Part shown: positions 11,786 to 23,926 of the stretch, one piece after another
Position numbering within the stretch: the stretch's first letter is position 1
Layout: every line of letters begins with the position of its first letter
NCBI GenBank assembly: GCA_015501075.1
Contig: JADNYJ010000129.1
Span: 55,460-119,459 of the forward strand
Length of the DNA stretch: 64,000 nucleotides
Direction: 5' to 3'
Origin: Gymnopilus junonius
Taxonomy: Eukaryota > Basidiomycota > Agaricomycetes > Agaricales > Galerinaceae
Notes under the pieces: model-generated
Seen by the model: the letters and a program-made list of their open reading frames with translations, nothing else
Database searches by the model: none
Told to the model about the DNA's origin: nothing
Translations under genes and position numbers: made by a program

Positions 11786-13967
11786 TTAAAGCATATCCCC
11801 TTCTCGTAAATGCTGACGCAAAATAGCTTCGCGCACTCCGGTCAGAAGGACTGACATGGCTTTGATGTCCTGAAACGTATAGGTGAATGACAGGCGTCAA
11901 AGAAATGGAATCAAGAGAAAGACGTACAATCGCCGACGTTTCATAGCACATAAATGGCCGAGTTGAATCCGGTGAATACTTCTTCTATAAAACGTACCTC
12001 AGCTTAGGAGAGAAAGAGGACGCAAGCTAGAAGATCGTACATGATACGTCCGGAATCTGTCTCTGAAATCTGTTCAGAATATTCAAAAGTTGAACCAAAA
12101 TAAGAAATGAACAAGGAACTGACACTTGGTGACAGTAGCAACGTCATTAGCAAGATCATATGTTGTTACATATTTTTTTACTTGGACGCCAGATTCCAAG
12201 AGGGAGACTAATACGTCTCTCTGAAGACAATTCAGTCTTTGACATACTCGTTTCAGTATAACGGACAAACCTTATTAAAGAATAAAATTAGGTTGGCGTT
12301 TGCCAATAGTTTGTTGCTACAGATGTCTTTCCACAAATACAGGCTATCCTCCTAAGACTCATAATTAGTCTCACCAAATTGCGGTAAAAAAAAGAGGGGC
12401 TTGTACCAGTCTATTAACCCGACGATCTTCGTCCAGTACTTGATTAAAAGCAAGCGGTGCGAGGAACAGAATTGCTTGAACTACTCAGTGCTTATCAGCA
12501 ACTGAACTATGAGAGCGCATTAAAACGAACCATCATCGAAGAAGGGTGCCCAAGATGCACGCTGGACCGCCATCAGAGTCGAGATTACCATGACAGGGGT
12601 TATAAGCATACCTGACTGCGAGATCCTCCGACATCCGTGATGTAAAAATCTGTATTCATACCAGGTCCAGCTGTGTTTACTATGAGATCTGCTGAGCAGA
12701 TAAAGCAGCAATGCACACCTCTTTCCAATACAAAATGAGATTCCTCCACTCCCATCGTACGTATTCTTGCACGGATAACATCGTCTGCAATTCGATAAGA
12801 ATGGCCCAGGCGTATCCGATGCAGAACTCACGATCTGTCGGAATGTAATTCGGTGTTGCAATCCTTGCAAGGTCATCCATGAAACTAGACCCAATTGGAG
12901 ATCGTGAACATTCATATCAGGAAACCATCAAGGAAAACTTACAAGCCAGGATGCTCTCGAATATGCGGTCTTCGCCGCTTCAGGATCTCCCGCACTTCCG
13001 GACTCTGCCACAGCTCAAGGATATCATCCCGTTGTGCCACTAAAATTGAGGAAGGATCGTTTTCATTGCCCAAGGTCGTCTGAGATCGACGGCGCGATAT
13101 GGATGTTCCAGTTGCTGAGGGGTTATGATTGCGCTGAGCACGCAATAAGGCCTTCCAACCATTGCCAGCGCGCACAGTCAAGTCCCTCGAGTCAGTACAT
13201 TCGGGTGCCAATAGTTTAACAAGATTCGCCTCAATGAAGAATAGAGGGGAAAGAGAAAGTCGCATTCGCCGCAGAAATCGCTGGGCGGACTGCGACGACG
13301 AATCGACTGGTGTGACTAGATGACCTTCAGCGGATTCATACTCTTCCTTCAGCGCTTCCAAGATGGTTTTTATAGAGCTAAAATTCAGCAGACGTTCAAA
13401 TTCTTGAAATGCCAGCAGTCTAACAGAAGCATACCTAATAATATTAAGCTGAATGACAGTCTTCCAAATGGGCCGCTCATTTTCAAAATACCTTGGGGCA
13501 AAGGCAAGCTGAAAGTCTACACACGTTGATTAGTTAGAACCCAAGGCGAGGTCGGACGAACGCACTCTTCAGAACGGAACTCTAAAGGAAGGATGAATAT
13601 AGTATTAATTCCTCATTTTTCGAAATGGATGTAAAGCAATCAAACCTTCCCGGACTCTGACTGGCCTATCATGTGGGACGCGTTCAACAGGACTACACCA
13701 TAAGAATGAAAGACACTACTCACCTAGGAGTAGAATTTTGACCCCTTTCCGCCGTCTATCCAACTCTTTCTTGCTTTCTTGTATCATTAGATCAATCCCC
13801 TTCGACCTGTTAGCGGCCTCTTGCATGACTTGGATTCTTACTTGCGCCTCCTCTTCTGTTTCGGAATCTGTCGCACCCGACCATTTTGACACCTGGTACG
13901 GATTGGCGGGCGGTGAGGAAGGCAGTTTGCCTTTTTCCTTGGCCTTCATGTGTCGAGGGAAGGGCAC
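11786..13967 (-). CDS. heterotrimeric G protein alpha subunit, divergent paralogue
   Basis: A GTP-binding signalling switch acting at membranes downstream of receptors. The start MPFPRHMKAKEKGKLPSSPP is followed by the P-loop GQSESGKS, whose codons span two introns, and then DFQLAFAPRYFENERPIWK. The helical domain carries a Ser/Arg-rich insertion before LWQSPEVREIL. Switch I reads HDVIRARIRTMGVEESHF. Switch II reads DVGGSRSQ instead of the canonical DVGGQRSE, so the catalytic Gln is Ser. A 50 bp intron restores the guanine-specificity motif as NKRD, followed by LLESGVQVKKYV. The C-terminal TSAI replaces the usual TCAT and the protein ends LREGDML. The N-terminus lacks Gly2 and any Cys for the usual lipidation. 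All phases fit, so the gene appears intact. It belongs with the expanded, divergent G-alpha paralogues of agaricomycetes. Confidence 0.85.
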
Positions 13968-14433
13968 AGAGCCTTCAAGTCAAGCGAATCCGGCAGACAG
14001 GCAGCTGGGTTGGGGGGAAACGGGTTCAGAGACCAGATAGACCCCATTGAAGTATATGTAGATATCCAAAAGGGCCAAAAATCCCGCCGGTTGCGATGCA
14101 AGACGTTAAAATCTGTTCAAATGTTCAAATGGATGAACTTTGAAGGTATAAACACCAGATCGGGACCGCATCGGTTCATTTCGGGCATTTGAGGAGGAAA
14201 AACGTGTTGCGAGTATTCCAAGATCCGTTCGAAATTTATCATATCAACTCACATTCGGTCACCGGCAAAGGACCAATTACAACTCTCCTCACACATCGGG
14301 ATACGTATCCATATCAGCCTATCAGGGTTCATTGCTCCAACTCAATTCTTGGCTTAAATTTGATGGAATCTCCGGCCAACAAAATCTAGCGAATAACCTT
14401 TGGTGCCTGGGGGTACTCCAGGAATCGCGGACA
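13968..14433. other. G-alpha upstream region
   Basis: No gene seen. It lies between the G-alpha start codon and the left end of the MITE and probably includes the G-alpha promoter. Confidence 0.4.
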
Positions 14434-14435
14434 TA

Positions 14436-15076
14436 CAGTGTAATACACCTCCTTGGCACAAAACTTTTTATTCGTCAAATTAAAACACAATTATTAGAAA
14501 TCCTGCAAAAAAATTTATATGAGCTTAATGAGGACCTTCTAAGGTATCAAATTGCTAATGATTGACTCCATTGCATGGATTATGGGTGAATTAGAGGATA
14601 ATTTGTCGAGAGCAGCCTTTTGTCACAAATCCAGGTCCTTGGCACAAGTGTGACAATGCCATTTACTAGGCGACGCGTCCAACGCGCCGTTGAGTGCGCG
14701 TGTCACGCTCTGATCACGGTTGCCCTTTCATGCCCAATTTTGCCCTCAATCCGTGCATTTTTCATGTCAAATCTAGCTGACATCGAAGGCAGTACTGTTC
14801 TAAACATGAATCTAAAATTCAGGGCTGAAAGCTGCACTCCAAAATGAAAAAAGTTAGGTCCAAAAAGTTGTGAAGGATGATTTTCTCTAATTTTGATGGG
14901 TAATTGCATTGTCCTGCCTCGACAACTTTATCCCGTCAGCTGAAATTTTGTATGGCGATAGATTAAGTATATATCAAGGCATATACATAGATTTTATGGC
15001 CGACCGGCGAAAACTAAGTTCGGAAATCGCAGTTGTGCCAAGGAGGTATCATGTGCCAAGGAGGTGTATTACACTG
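14436..15076. mobile_element. 641 bp MITE with TA target duplication (Tc1/mariner type)
   Basis: Exact inverted copies sit at 14434-14460 and 15052-15078, 27 bp each including the flanking TA. The element ends are CAGTGTAATACACCTCCTTG on the left and the reverse complement on the right, bounded by TA on both sides. CAGTG-type ends with TA duplication are typical of Tc1/mariner (pogo/Fot1-like) elements. The inner right end holds a second copy of GTGCCAAGGAGGT at about 15035-15047, and an imperfect copy of the terminal motif occurs near 14637. No transposase is encoded; the internal open frame at 14620-14847 is not recognisable. Confidence 0.85.
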
Positions 15077-15409
15077 TAACGTTGGAGGCAAATAATTCTT
15101 GCACGCTAGACACTTGGGCGAAAGATAGCCCTCGGAACGGTGCTTATCTTGTGCGCACAAGTATGCTATTAGTCAAAATATTATCTTGCGCTTTGACTCC
15201 GCCAGAGTTCTAGCCACATCTCCGTCGGGGCGACAAGTCAGATAAAAAACTATTACAACTAGAATCAAATTTGTTCGACAACTGAGATGTACCTACTCGC
15301 ATGACTTATGGCCGCATAAAATGCTCTGCAACTCTAGAATCATTAAATGAGAGGCACTTTACGACCTGGGTGCTAGATCTGGGTCATTTTCCTGTGTTTG
15401 ACCCGTAAA

Positions 15410-16699
15410 TTAAGCATTTGCAGCTGATGGGCCTTGCAACATGGACTGCGGGAGCATCATACCAATCTGTAGGACAGGAATAGTGAGTAAAGAAACCGGA
15501 TGAAACTATACCAGCGAAAATTTACCACGTAATTAGGCATGTCAACCTTGATAGTTTGAGGCAGTTAATTTAAGATTTAATTTTCACTACTCGTGAATGA
15601 AAAGGGACTGACGACTTCGTGCATTTTCAGGTCTCCCGCAACGCTGCACAACATATACGCCGCAACTCGGTCCATTTTGAACTCTGCTTCCAAGACGTTG
15701 ATCATGTTGCGTACAGCAGATCGTGTGGCCTCTCGAATATCCGAGTTAATTCCTGTTGTGCAATAGTATTCATCATTGCTGGCGTTCGTTTGATATGCTT
15801 GGAAGTGTGGAGTCCTTGTGAATGGTCGGTCTTTCCGAACTGTCAAGCGAACGGTGACTTCCATTGGTGTCTCAATTGCAGTCCCTGTTGCAACCATCGC
15901 ACATACTTCAAACGCTAAAATGAAATTCACTTACCGCAAACCTCTAAAGGAAGAAAAAAGCAATGTCAAATCTGCAATAAATTTACGTACATATATCATA
16001 CCTCCGTCTCCTTGCGCCGCATGCCCGTCCTAAAAATTATTAGCTAGAAACGAAGTATAACATGACTCGTACTTGCCCCAATGGAGAATAGGGCACCTTC
16101 GACCTCGATAGGTAGGAAAAGCGTTGAACCAGCAGTAAGCTGCCTTGTGTCCAAATTTCCCCCAGTATTGTAAGGTGGAATCGTCGAGAACGCACCCTTC
16201 TTACCAGGTGCTACCCCCATTTCTCCGGCAAAGGGTCGGAGGGGAATCTTGATACCTCTTTCTTCATCAAACCAAGCATATCCTTCTTCTTTGTTCAACT
16301 TCCATATCTTCAGTGCCGGCTCCGGAAACTCATCATGGAGCAACCCAAATCCTGTGATCAAGCCTGTCCAACCCCAATCTGCCGTGTCCACGGAAATGAC
16401 ATCAACTTGTAAAGTGTCTCCTGGAGATGCGCCATCGACGTAAACAGGGCCACTAACTTGATCCAGCTGTGAAAAAACGAGGGATGAAATCGTCGCCACC
16501 GTAGACTCTTTCGTAATTTGCCCATTAGAGGCATCTAAACATGAAAAGGAAACGGTATCGCCGGACTGGACTTTTATCACCGGCGAAATACTTTTGTTTC
16601 ACAATCAGTTCTCAAAATAAGGCGTGAAGACGTCCATTGAACTTACCTGTTATCCCAGGCGAGATGGGTATGAGCGCGCTTGATTGAGTGAATAGACAT
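15410..16699 (-). CDS. acetamidase/formamidase family amidohydrolase
   Basis: Members of the FmdA/AmdA family hydrolyse formamide or acetamide to ammonia and the acid, feeding nitrogen metabolism in the cytosol. The protein starts MSIHSIKRAHTHLAWDN at 16699, is spliced to SPVIKVQSGDTVSFSCLDAS, and continues with VYVDGASPGDTLQVDVISVD, DWGWTGLITGFGLL, GAFSTIPPYNTGGNLDTRQL and FSIGDGHAAQGDGE. The last two match the family's conserved GGNxD and GDxHxxQGDGE cores. After further exons (TIETPMEVTVRLTVRKD, AAYMLCSVAGDLKMHEVVDM) it ends MLPQSMLQGPSAANA with a stop at 15410-15412. Exon phases agree throughout and no damage was seen. Confidence 0.88.
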
Positions 16700-16875
16700 C
16701 GTTGGACAGTCGTTGGTGCTCCTGTTTCAGTTGGGGTGCGAAGAAAACTCACGCGTCCTGTGGAGGGTATCAAATGCCTGAAATTTTACATGGCTAAGTC
16801 CGCAGTCACATCATGAACTATCCTCCCATCCCCAGCTCCTAGCAAGGCTTCCTCCAGAAAGACAAGGGCAATTGA

Positions 16876-19800
16876 TCAGCAGATAGATGACCAATCAACA
16901 GGGTCTTTCAATGTTGACCCAGCTGTCTTGATATCAATTAGATGGCGCATGGTTGGTCGTCCGTGAGGGCAGTTCCATGGTTGGTCCATGGTTCCCATAT
17001 GTCGAATCACCTGATAAGATAAAGGGATAAGAATGGTATCAGCTGCAGTTAATACGACACTCACGGTCGTCATCTGCTGTTGGTTCAATGGCATCCCAAT
17101 CATGACACTCTTCCGACAGGCTCTGCTCGCGAACATGGAGCGTGCCTTTGAACACCGGACCATCTGACCGCTAGGGCGATCACGCAGCAAGTGGATGATT
17201 TCCTCCAAATCTATCAAGGAAATTAGCGTCATCACGCAACTGTATCTCTTCCAAAGATAGCATCACACCTTTCATGTCGAAGACGGTACTCTTGCTGACA
17301 GGCTGAGCCGTCAACTTGAGCCTACTTCCGTGACCATCAGAGTCTTCTTCTTCAATTTCGACCTCGAAGCCATTTTGTCGGAGCACCTCAATATTTTCAA
17401 CTGCGGTCATTTCATCTGAGGCAGTAAGCTCCAGTGATCTGGGTCTAAAATGATATTAGACAGCAATAGCGAGAAGACGGAAATGAAATAGATTACATAC
17501 TTGAAAAGTTTTTGCGATTGGATTTTGGTGGTAGCTTGCAACGTTTCAAAGTTGTACTTTTCATCTGCCGCATGTTGGTCAACGATGAACAAATCATCCA
17601 ATGCGGCATCCGCCTCAACAGAGCCAGGGCCAGAATCCAGATTATCATCACCACCACCAACCACCACTGAATGGCTTTGTCGTCGCCTGACGACTATGAA
17701 ACCAAGATTGAACTGCCCAACCACATCCATTTCCGCAAAATCCTTCTTCTCAATGACACGAGCAAGGGCGTCCACAGCGCTCGCATCGTCTTCCGTGTTG
17801 GAAATGCCGGCATCGACAGAGACGCTTGGTTGCACTTCTTCTTCTGCCTCATTTTGAACAGTTTTCTTGTCAACACCAGACCGGCCTCGGTCTCGGTGGT
17901 GCTTCTCCTTCGTTAACCAGACATCCTTGATCCTGTCAACGTCGACCTTCAATATGATGTCGCCTCCGTCTTTGTCGGTTTTGACAATCTCTGGGCAGTG
18001 GACGTCTTTACGTGTTATCTTGGTGGGTGACTTGGACGTAGCACGTACTTGATTGAGTACAGATGCAGGATCATCTGTATCGTCGTCATCATCGAGAAAT
18101 AATGGGAAGGCATCGGTCGAACTCGTGGTGGTTGAGGGTTTGTCAATTGCCAGCGATTTGGAAGGTAACCGACGTTCTGGTGTTTCTGGCATGGTGATCT
18201 CGACGTCTGGGGCTTGAGCTTCAACCGCTAGTCGTGCATCGACCTCCTGCTCTGATTCATCATCCTTGTCGTCATTCACACCCTTACCGACATTCTGATT
18301 CTCCTTGATTTGGACCTTATCCTCATCAACTTCAAGCTCGTCCACCTCGTCAGCCTGCTCATCCTGGTCAAGCACGGACGACGACGACGACGCATGCGAC
18401 AGTGCAAGCTGACTACCCGCCCGCGCAAAACCAGCCAGCTGACTACGCAAATTCAACCTCTGAGCCCGACTAGCACGCTGCGCCGGTGTCCGCTTACCAG
18501 ACGCTTTGTTACTCCCACTAGCGCGAACAGGAGAGATGATTTTGATAACTTCTTCCCTAGTTAATGGTAGCTCGTCCTCTTCGAGCTGATGCACAGGGAC
18601 AGAGCTGCCTTTCCCGCTGATGATGGCACCGATATCCGATTTGCGCTTCTTCCGCGCATGCCGAGCGTCATCCTCGTCGTCATCTTCAGAATGCACGCCA
18701 AGAGCATCTGGTTCCGGGGAAGACGTAGGAGGTCGACTGCTTCGAGGTGTCAATCCGAGCTTGCGACCCCATGAAGTCTGAGACGCGTCTAACACGATCG
18801 ACGAGTCCTTGGCGACATCGTCTTCGTCATCCACTTCCATAGGCGGAGTTGATCGACTATTGGCGGGTAAGGTGCTGATGGGAGGCTGGGATGGTATGGG
18901 TTCGTGATCGTCGTCGTCGAGTGATGCCGGGTGGCTTGATGAATGATGTGAGGTAGATGGTATAGATATCGTTGATGTAGCGATAGATATGGGCAATGAT
19001 GGGGGAGTGGTGGTAGCTAAAGGCCGAGACTCCTCAGGCGTATCGTCCGAGGATGATTGCTGGAAAGAGGATAGTCTCAAAGGCACCTGCTGTGACTCTG
19101 AAGGTCCTACTTGATCAGTTGTTTCTTTGGCCAGACGAGCTTTGGCGGTTGTTGTTTGCTGCTTGTTTTGCGTAAGCAACGTCTGCGTCTGCGTCTTCAA
19201 TTTAGTTTGAGTTCCACCCCCTATATCAAACGTCGACCTTGATGGTGAAAAATGGGACTCGAGAGCGGCCTGGAAACAAACGTCAATGTCATCTCATCAT
19301 CCGAAGGAATGAACATGTATTCACTTTCAATGCGGAAACGAGATTCCCTTCACTGTGAAGTAGGATAGTGCGCTTGTCAGGACTGACATTGACATCGTAA
19401 GATTCTGAGATAAATTATCGTTAGGCGATCGAGACGATCTGATACGAGAACATACCAGTTGGAATGATGAAGTCGGCCAAAATGAACGGAGCTTGGTTAG
19501 TGTTGAAAGAGCGGTACACCTCATTGAAGACTTTCTGAACCTAATGAACAGTTAGCGGAAAACTGTTGGCAGATAAAGTGCTTATATCCACCTTACTCAT
19601 GTTGCAAGGTCGACCATTAATGAAAAAGAATTGTCTATCCGTTCCAGTTCTTCCACAGCCCATGACAAATTTTGAAATAAGGCCGTTGACGCGCACAGTG
19701 ACAGGTTCCGTGTCGAGACTGTACAGGGAAAAGCTTGGGTGAGAAGAACGTACCGAACAGCATCCAACGTACCTCTGCCACCTCTTCAGAGTCGACTTCT

Positions 19801-20755
19801 CTTTCTCAACCTCAAACTCCAAATCTATATCGACGATGTTCTCCAGAGCCTTCGGACCCCATAAACTAGTGACGGAGTCACGACAGGACGGTGATCCCAA
19901 TGTGCGGATTTGAATTGATTTTGGCCTTGGGTTCGGGTTAGTATATCTTAAACTAACTGAGAAACTGAACCATACCCCTTTTCAGGCTGATTGCTCACTG
20001 TCAAGCGGATTCCAGGTGGCGCAGCGCAAGGGACTAACGCATAGGCGTTCAAAAGAGTCAGAGCCTTTCCGAATTCGCGTTTTGCGTTCCGTTCGAATTC
20101 TTTCCTCCTGACTGGCAATGGCGCAAATAGTTTTGTCAAAATGATGGTCGTGCCCCTCTAATGCGCCATAAATACATAAAAAACCAGAGAAATCAATGCT
20201 ACTTACTGTTCTAGCGGCCGTGTTTTTCTCTTTCACCTTCCCGCTGGAGTGCATGACCAGATTTGTACCCATTGGTGCGGTTGTAGAGGTTGCGGTACAT
20301 ACTGTCAGCTCTTCGGTTAATGCGCAAAGCGAAGACAAGGCCTCTCCTCTGAACCCGAATGTTCGAATAGTCGTGAGGTCTGTGAAAGTCTCTAGCTTGG
20401 ACGTATGATGCTTGAGAGCTTTGAAAGAAATATCAGCAAAAAAAAGCGCCAATTCCGGCAAAGACGCGCACCAATGCTCTCGTAGTCCTCTTCAGCAATC
20501 CCAGAACCATTGTCAACAACCTCTATTGAGGTCAAGCCGTAATTCTTGAACCGTACCTCTTGAAACCCTGTCAGTGAAAAGCGCCAGAGTCCTACAGAAA
20601 ACGCGAACCTCACCAATACTTGTAGCCCCAGCATCAATGCTGTTCTCTAGCAATTCTTTCACAGCAGTCTGTAGGTCGATGACGACCTGGCCTGACGTGA
20701 TTCGGTGGACAGATATACTGTCTATAGCTTTGATACCCTGACTTTTCGACATCAT
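16876..20755 (-). CDS. PMS1: DNA mismatch repair protein, MutL homologue PMS1 (human PMS2 type)
   Basis: This is the endonuclease subunit of MutL-alpha, which pairs with MLH1 in the nucleus and nicks DNA during mismatch repair. The start [19 protein letters not shown] leads into the GHKL ATPase motifs: [25 protein letters not shown] and [33 protein letters not shown] and [16 protein letters not shown] complete the N-terminal domain. A roughly 400-residue acidic, Ser-rich linker follows. The C-terminal domain has [12 protein letters not shown], the metal-binding endonuclease motif [28 protein letters not shown], and [11 protein letters not shown] near the end. Presence of all endonuclease motifs separates it from MLH1 (which lacks this set) and supports the PMS1/PMS2 group. 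It is split by several introns and looks intact. Confidence 0.92.
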
Positions 20756-22008
20756 GTATACTCAGATGAAATTAGATGTGCAAAAGATATGATGATTAGC
20801 GGCGTCTAGTAAGAGAAAAGATGTGCTCGAGCCAGGATGGTCATAACGGAGAGCAAGGATTTCGCCACGAAGTGAGGTCGAGGAGAACGTCGCGGAGAAC
20901 GTCGAGACTGCGAAATCAACGGAGCCCGAATATCACGGAAGATGCCGACGAAATGTCCCTTCCTGCTAAAAAAATCTTCGTCATTCAGCGCAGTTACAAC
21001 TGGGGACCTATGATAAATGACTTGCGGCACTAAACTCTTGGCAGTCATTGATTGCCTTCAATATACCTTGTCAAGTTGTACGAAATGAACTGGCAATACA
21101 TTTGAGATCTAGAGATTCATGCGCATTTCGTGGATACCCTTTGGCACTACTTTCCTGATCCCTGGCCTTGTATATTTTATTCCATGCTCGTCATAAATCG
21201 ACTCAACTCTGCTTGGCGATAACGAGAACAATCCTTATTTGCAACACGGAATTTGGCGTACCCTGAACTCCAGAAGGAAAGTTTACAATTTGTTACAACG
21301 CTAGACGGCTTGGGTTTGGTTCCATTCATTCTACCTTAGACCCAAAGACTCGGAAGATTTAGTGGGTATATACGCCTGCCTTCAGCGGCCATGGGTTAAG
21401 TGAGTATGAAAAGCAGCGTATATCAAAGGACAAGGTCGAAGGCTGAACGAGACCGCTTCTCGTGCACTCGCATTCCAAAATGTCGGAGATAGTGGACCCT
21501 GGATCACATTGGGAACGCGTCGAATAACGTTTATTTCATTGTATTACTGATTATCAGTATCAATCGATACCTGAAGAAGAAACAACATCTCTAGGGAAAT
21601 CCCAGAATGACAGGAAAACAAGGGTAAGAGGGAACTTGGTCGTGGAGGCGACACGACCAAAGACGTTCCAAAGAGTTTGAAATGTCGCGACTCGTGGTTC
21701 AAGTCGTGGTCGCTTATGGGTGACTGACAGCCCAGACAACGAGGGATTGGTGATGGAAGACCTGATTTTTACCGAAATGCAGGGAGTCAGAGACTTTGTC
21801 CAGCGTCCTTTCGATCGGCTAATTGCTGTGGTGTGTGAACAATTGCCAATTTTTTTTACAAGCCCCGAGCCCTGTTTGACAAGCAGGCTGCTTCCTGAAT
21901 GCGGTCTTAAAAGGCAGAAGGCAAATCGTTTGTGAGCATCATTCTTTCCAACCCAATAACCACCCATCCACTTACACACATTAAACTGTTACCCTCAGCA
22001 AATCTACT
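20756..22008. other. intergenic between divergent genes
   Basis: It separates the PMS1 start from the next plus-strand gene and should hold both promoters. Open frames here are short, overlap on both strands and are unrelated to known families. Confidence 0.45.
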
Positions 22009-23422
22009 ATGGATCTCAATCCTTGCTGGATTCTCGGTCGTTGTGTGTGTTTCGAGATTTTTGGCATCGAAGTTGAAGGCGAGTTACATCTTCAATGCTA
22101 CAAAATTGAAGTCTGACATTGATTGCGCTTTATAGATGATTACTATGCCCACATTCCAGGCATTCCTCGCTCAAACCAATATTGTTGTGTGGCCGCCCCA
22201 GTCCAACCACCGGACTATAAGGGCTCTGGTATGTTGGCCGCAGGTGCAATGCATCACCAGTGGTTCCATCCTGCCACTCCTGCGACTCTTCCGCATGAAC
22301 AGCTTCAATATCTTTCCCCTAGTCCTGATCTCACTGATCTCACCGATTTATCTGGGGACGAAGCAACCGTGGAACCCCAATACCCTCATCCTTCTGACCT
22401 GGATCCTTCCATCTGTCCACCCGAATTCGATAGTCCTATACAGCATCAACTGCTGTCAGTGCTCCAGGACAACGATGTCGCCATCGCGCATGCTGAGCAA
22501 TGCCAATCACAGCCCTTGCCTGCCGAGCCTGCCCCCTCTGACAATCCGGCCATAAAGCAAAACCTTCAGTCTGATGTTGAACAACACCTGGACGATGGAC
22601 GATTCCAGGCTCGCCTAAATCAGGTTTGCTCCTCAGGAGCAGTCGGGGAAGGTAACACCGTGCATTTGTTCCCACCCTCCGATGAGAGTATTGCCCCGCG
22701 GATAGTATACCAATGCCAAAGTACTGATCCGGGACCAGCAATAAGCCCTTCTCCACCATCCGCCATCGCCACAGCAGCCGCACAAGTGGATAACCAGGAT
22801 CCCTCCTGGCACAATTTGGAAAGTTTTGGTTGCAATAATAGAGAGCCAAAACTACCCTTGAAGAATAGATTCGACCGATCTTCGAACACCGGATATCGAC
22901 AATCCAGCTCCAAAAGTAATGTCGAGCGGGACCAATCCCAAACCCAAGGCATCAGTCGAAGGTAATGTAAAGGAGTTCTAGCTCTCAAAACATGTGCTGA
23001 CCATCACAATTCTCACTAACAGGGAACCAATAACAATTCCATCCAATTGTTCCCAGCAGAATATCCCCAGAACAGGGACAGAAGTAAGGTCGCAAGAAAG
23101 GAGCAACCAGAATGAGCAGCGTCCAAATCATTCCGAGAAAAGGGCATTTGAGATGTCCACCTCATCGGGAAAGCGAAAACGGGCAGAGGAGGTTGAAGAC
23201 TCTTCCTCGGATCCGTCGTCTTCTTTGGCACCTCCGACCCCAAAGCGCCAGCGCCAACATGAAAACGACGCGACTCCGTCGCCTTCAGTGTCTACAACAC
23301 CTGATCGGCCACAGATGCAGGGTCCGAGTCAGGGTCAAGCAAACATTATCGACCTTGACAACATTGTTTTTGAAGATCCTAGGTCAGTGATGAATAATGT
23401 CCTCATGAGCCGCACTAATTAG
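22009..23422 (+). CDS. Pro/Ser-rich protein with nuclear-localisation-like motif, unknown function
   Basis: Not recognised. The main exon runs from about 22123 and reads DDYYAHIPGIPRSNQYCC, with a Pro/Asp-rich body (LSPSPDLTDLTDLSGDEAT) and SPSPPSAIATAAAQVDNQ. An intron at 22962-23022 (donor GTAATG, acceptor CTAACAG) joins GISR to EPITIPSNCSQQ in phase. The second exon has GKRKRAEEVEDSSSDPSSS and TPKRQRQ, resembling nuclear localisation signals, then IIDLDNIVFEDPRSVMNN and a stop at 23420-23422. The first exon may start at 22009 (MDLNPCWIL) and splice near 22036, or translation may begin at 22123. No catalytic motif is visible; a chromatin or transcription role would be guesswork. Confidence 0.55.
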
Positions 23423-23926
23423 GACTCACAGCATCGTCAAAGTGAAGGTCAAGGAGGCCTTCCGTCGTTCGAAATACCAAGACTTGGTTGGCCCGTACTG
23501 ATAAGATCTAGCGGATGCAGGCAACTCGCCTATCGATTGTCAAATTCTCACGGGCATCCGAATTGTAAATTTATCTTTCGAACTTTCTCTCCTCCTCGAG
23601 TACAAACCACTATATATTTCTTCTGCAAAATCCCATTTTATTGTTTTATACTGAACGCCCAGAAAGCAACGTCCTGAAAGGCTGTGCCAAGCAACCTGAA
23701 GCTGATCTCGCCGCCGAGCTCGGAGTTTGCATCAATCCACCTGATGGACGTTGCAACGGGTAGCGACGAATATATATAAGGCAGATCCTCCGTCATTGAC
23801 AGATCTCTCTGAGCTGGCCTCACCATCATCATCAAAGACAAGACTAGGCGCTGTGCGCTATAGCCTTTGAACGAGCAACAAAAAAACTCCAATAAACTAA
23901 CGAATTTCTTCGCGAACCAGAACCCG
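23423..23926. other. intergenic
   Basis: The 3' flank of the preceding gene and the promoter of the next; no coding evidence. A TATATATAAG stretch at about 23771-23780 is a possible TATA box about 150 bases before the next ATG. Confidence 0.4.

Noticed and set aside
14620..14847. 75-codon ORF inside the TA-flanked MITE
   Set aside because: No transposase motif, and it has a competing open frame on the other strand; likely chance.
17501..18774. Plus-strand ORFs opposite the PMS1 linker
   Set aside because: They reflect the biased Asp/Ser-rich linker of PMS1, whose frame is supported by domain motifs on both sides.
20821..21033. Arg-rich plus ORF in the PMS1 upstream region
   Set aside because: The CGTCGCGGAGAACGTCGAGA-like local repeat explains the composition and no homologue is recognised.
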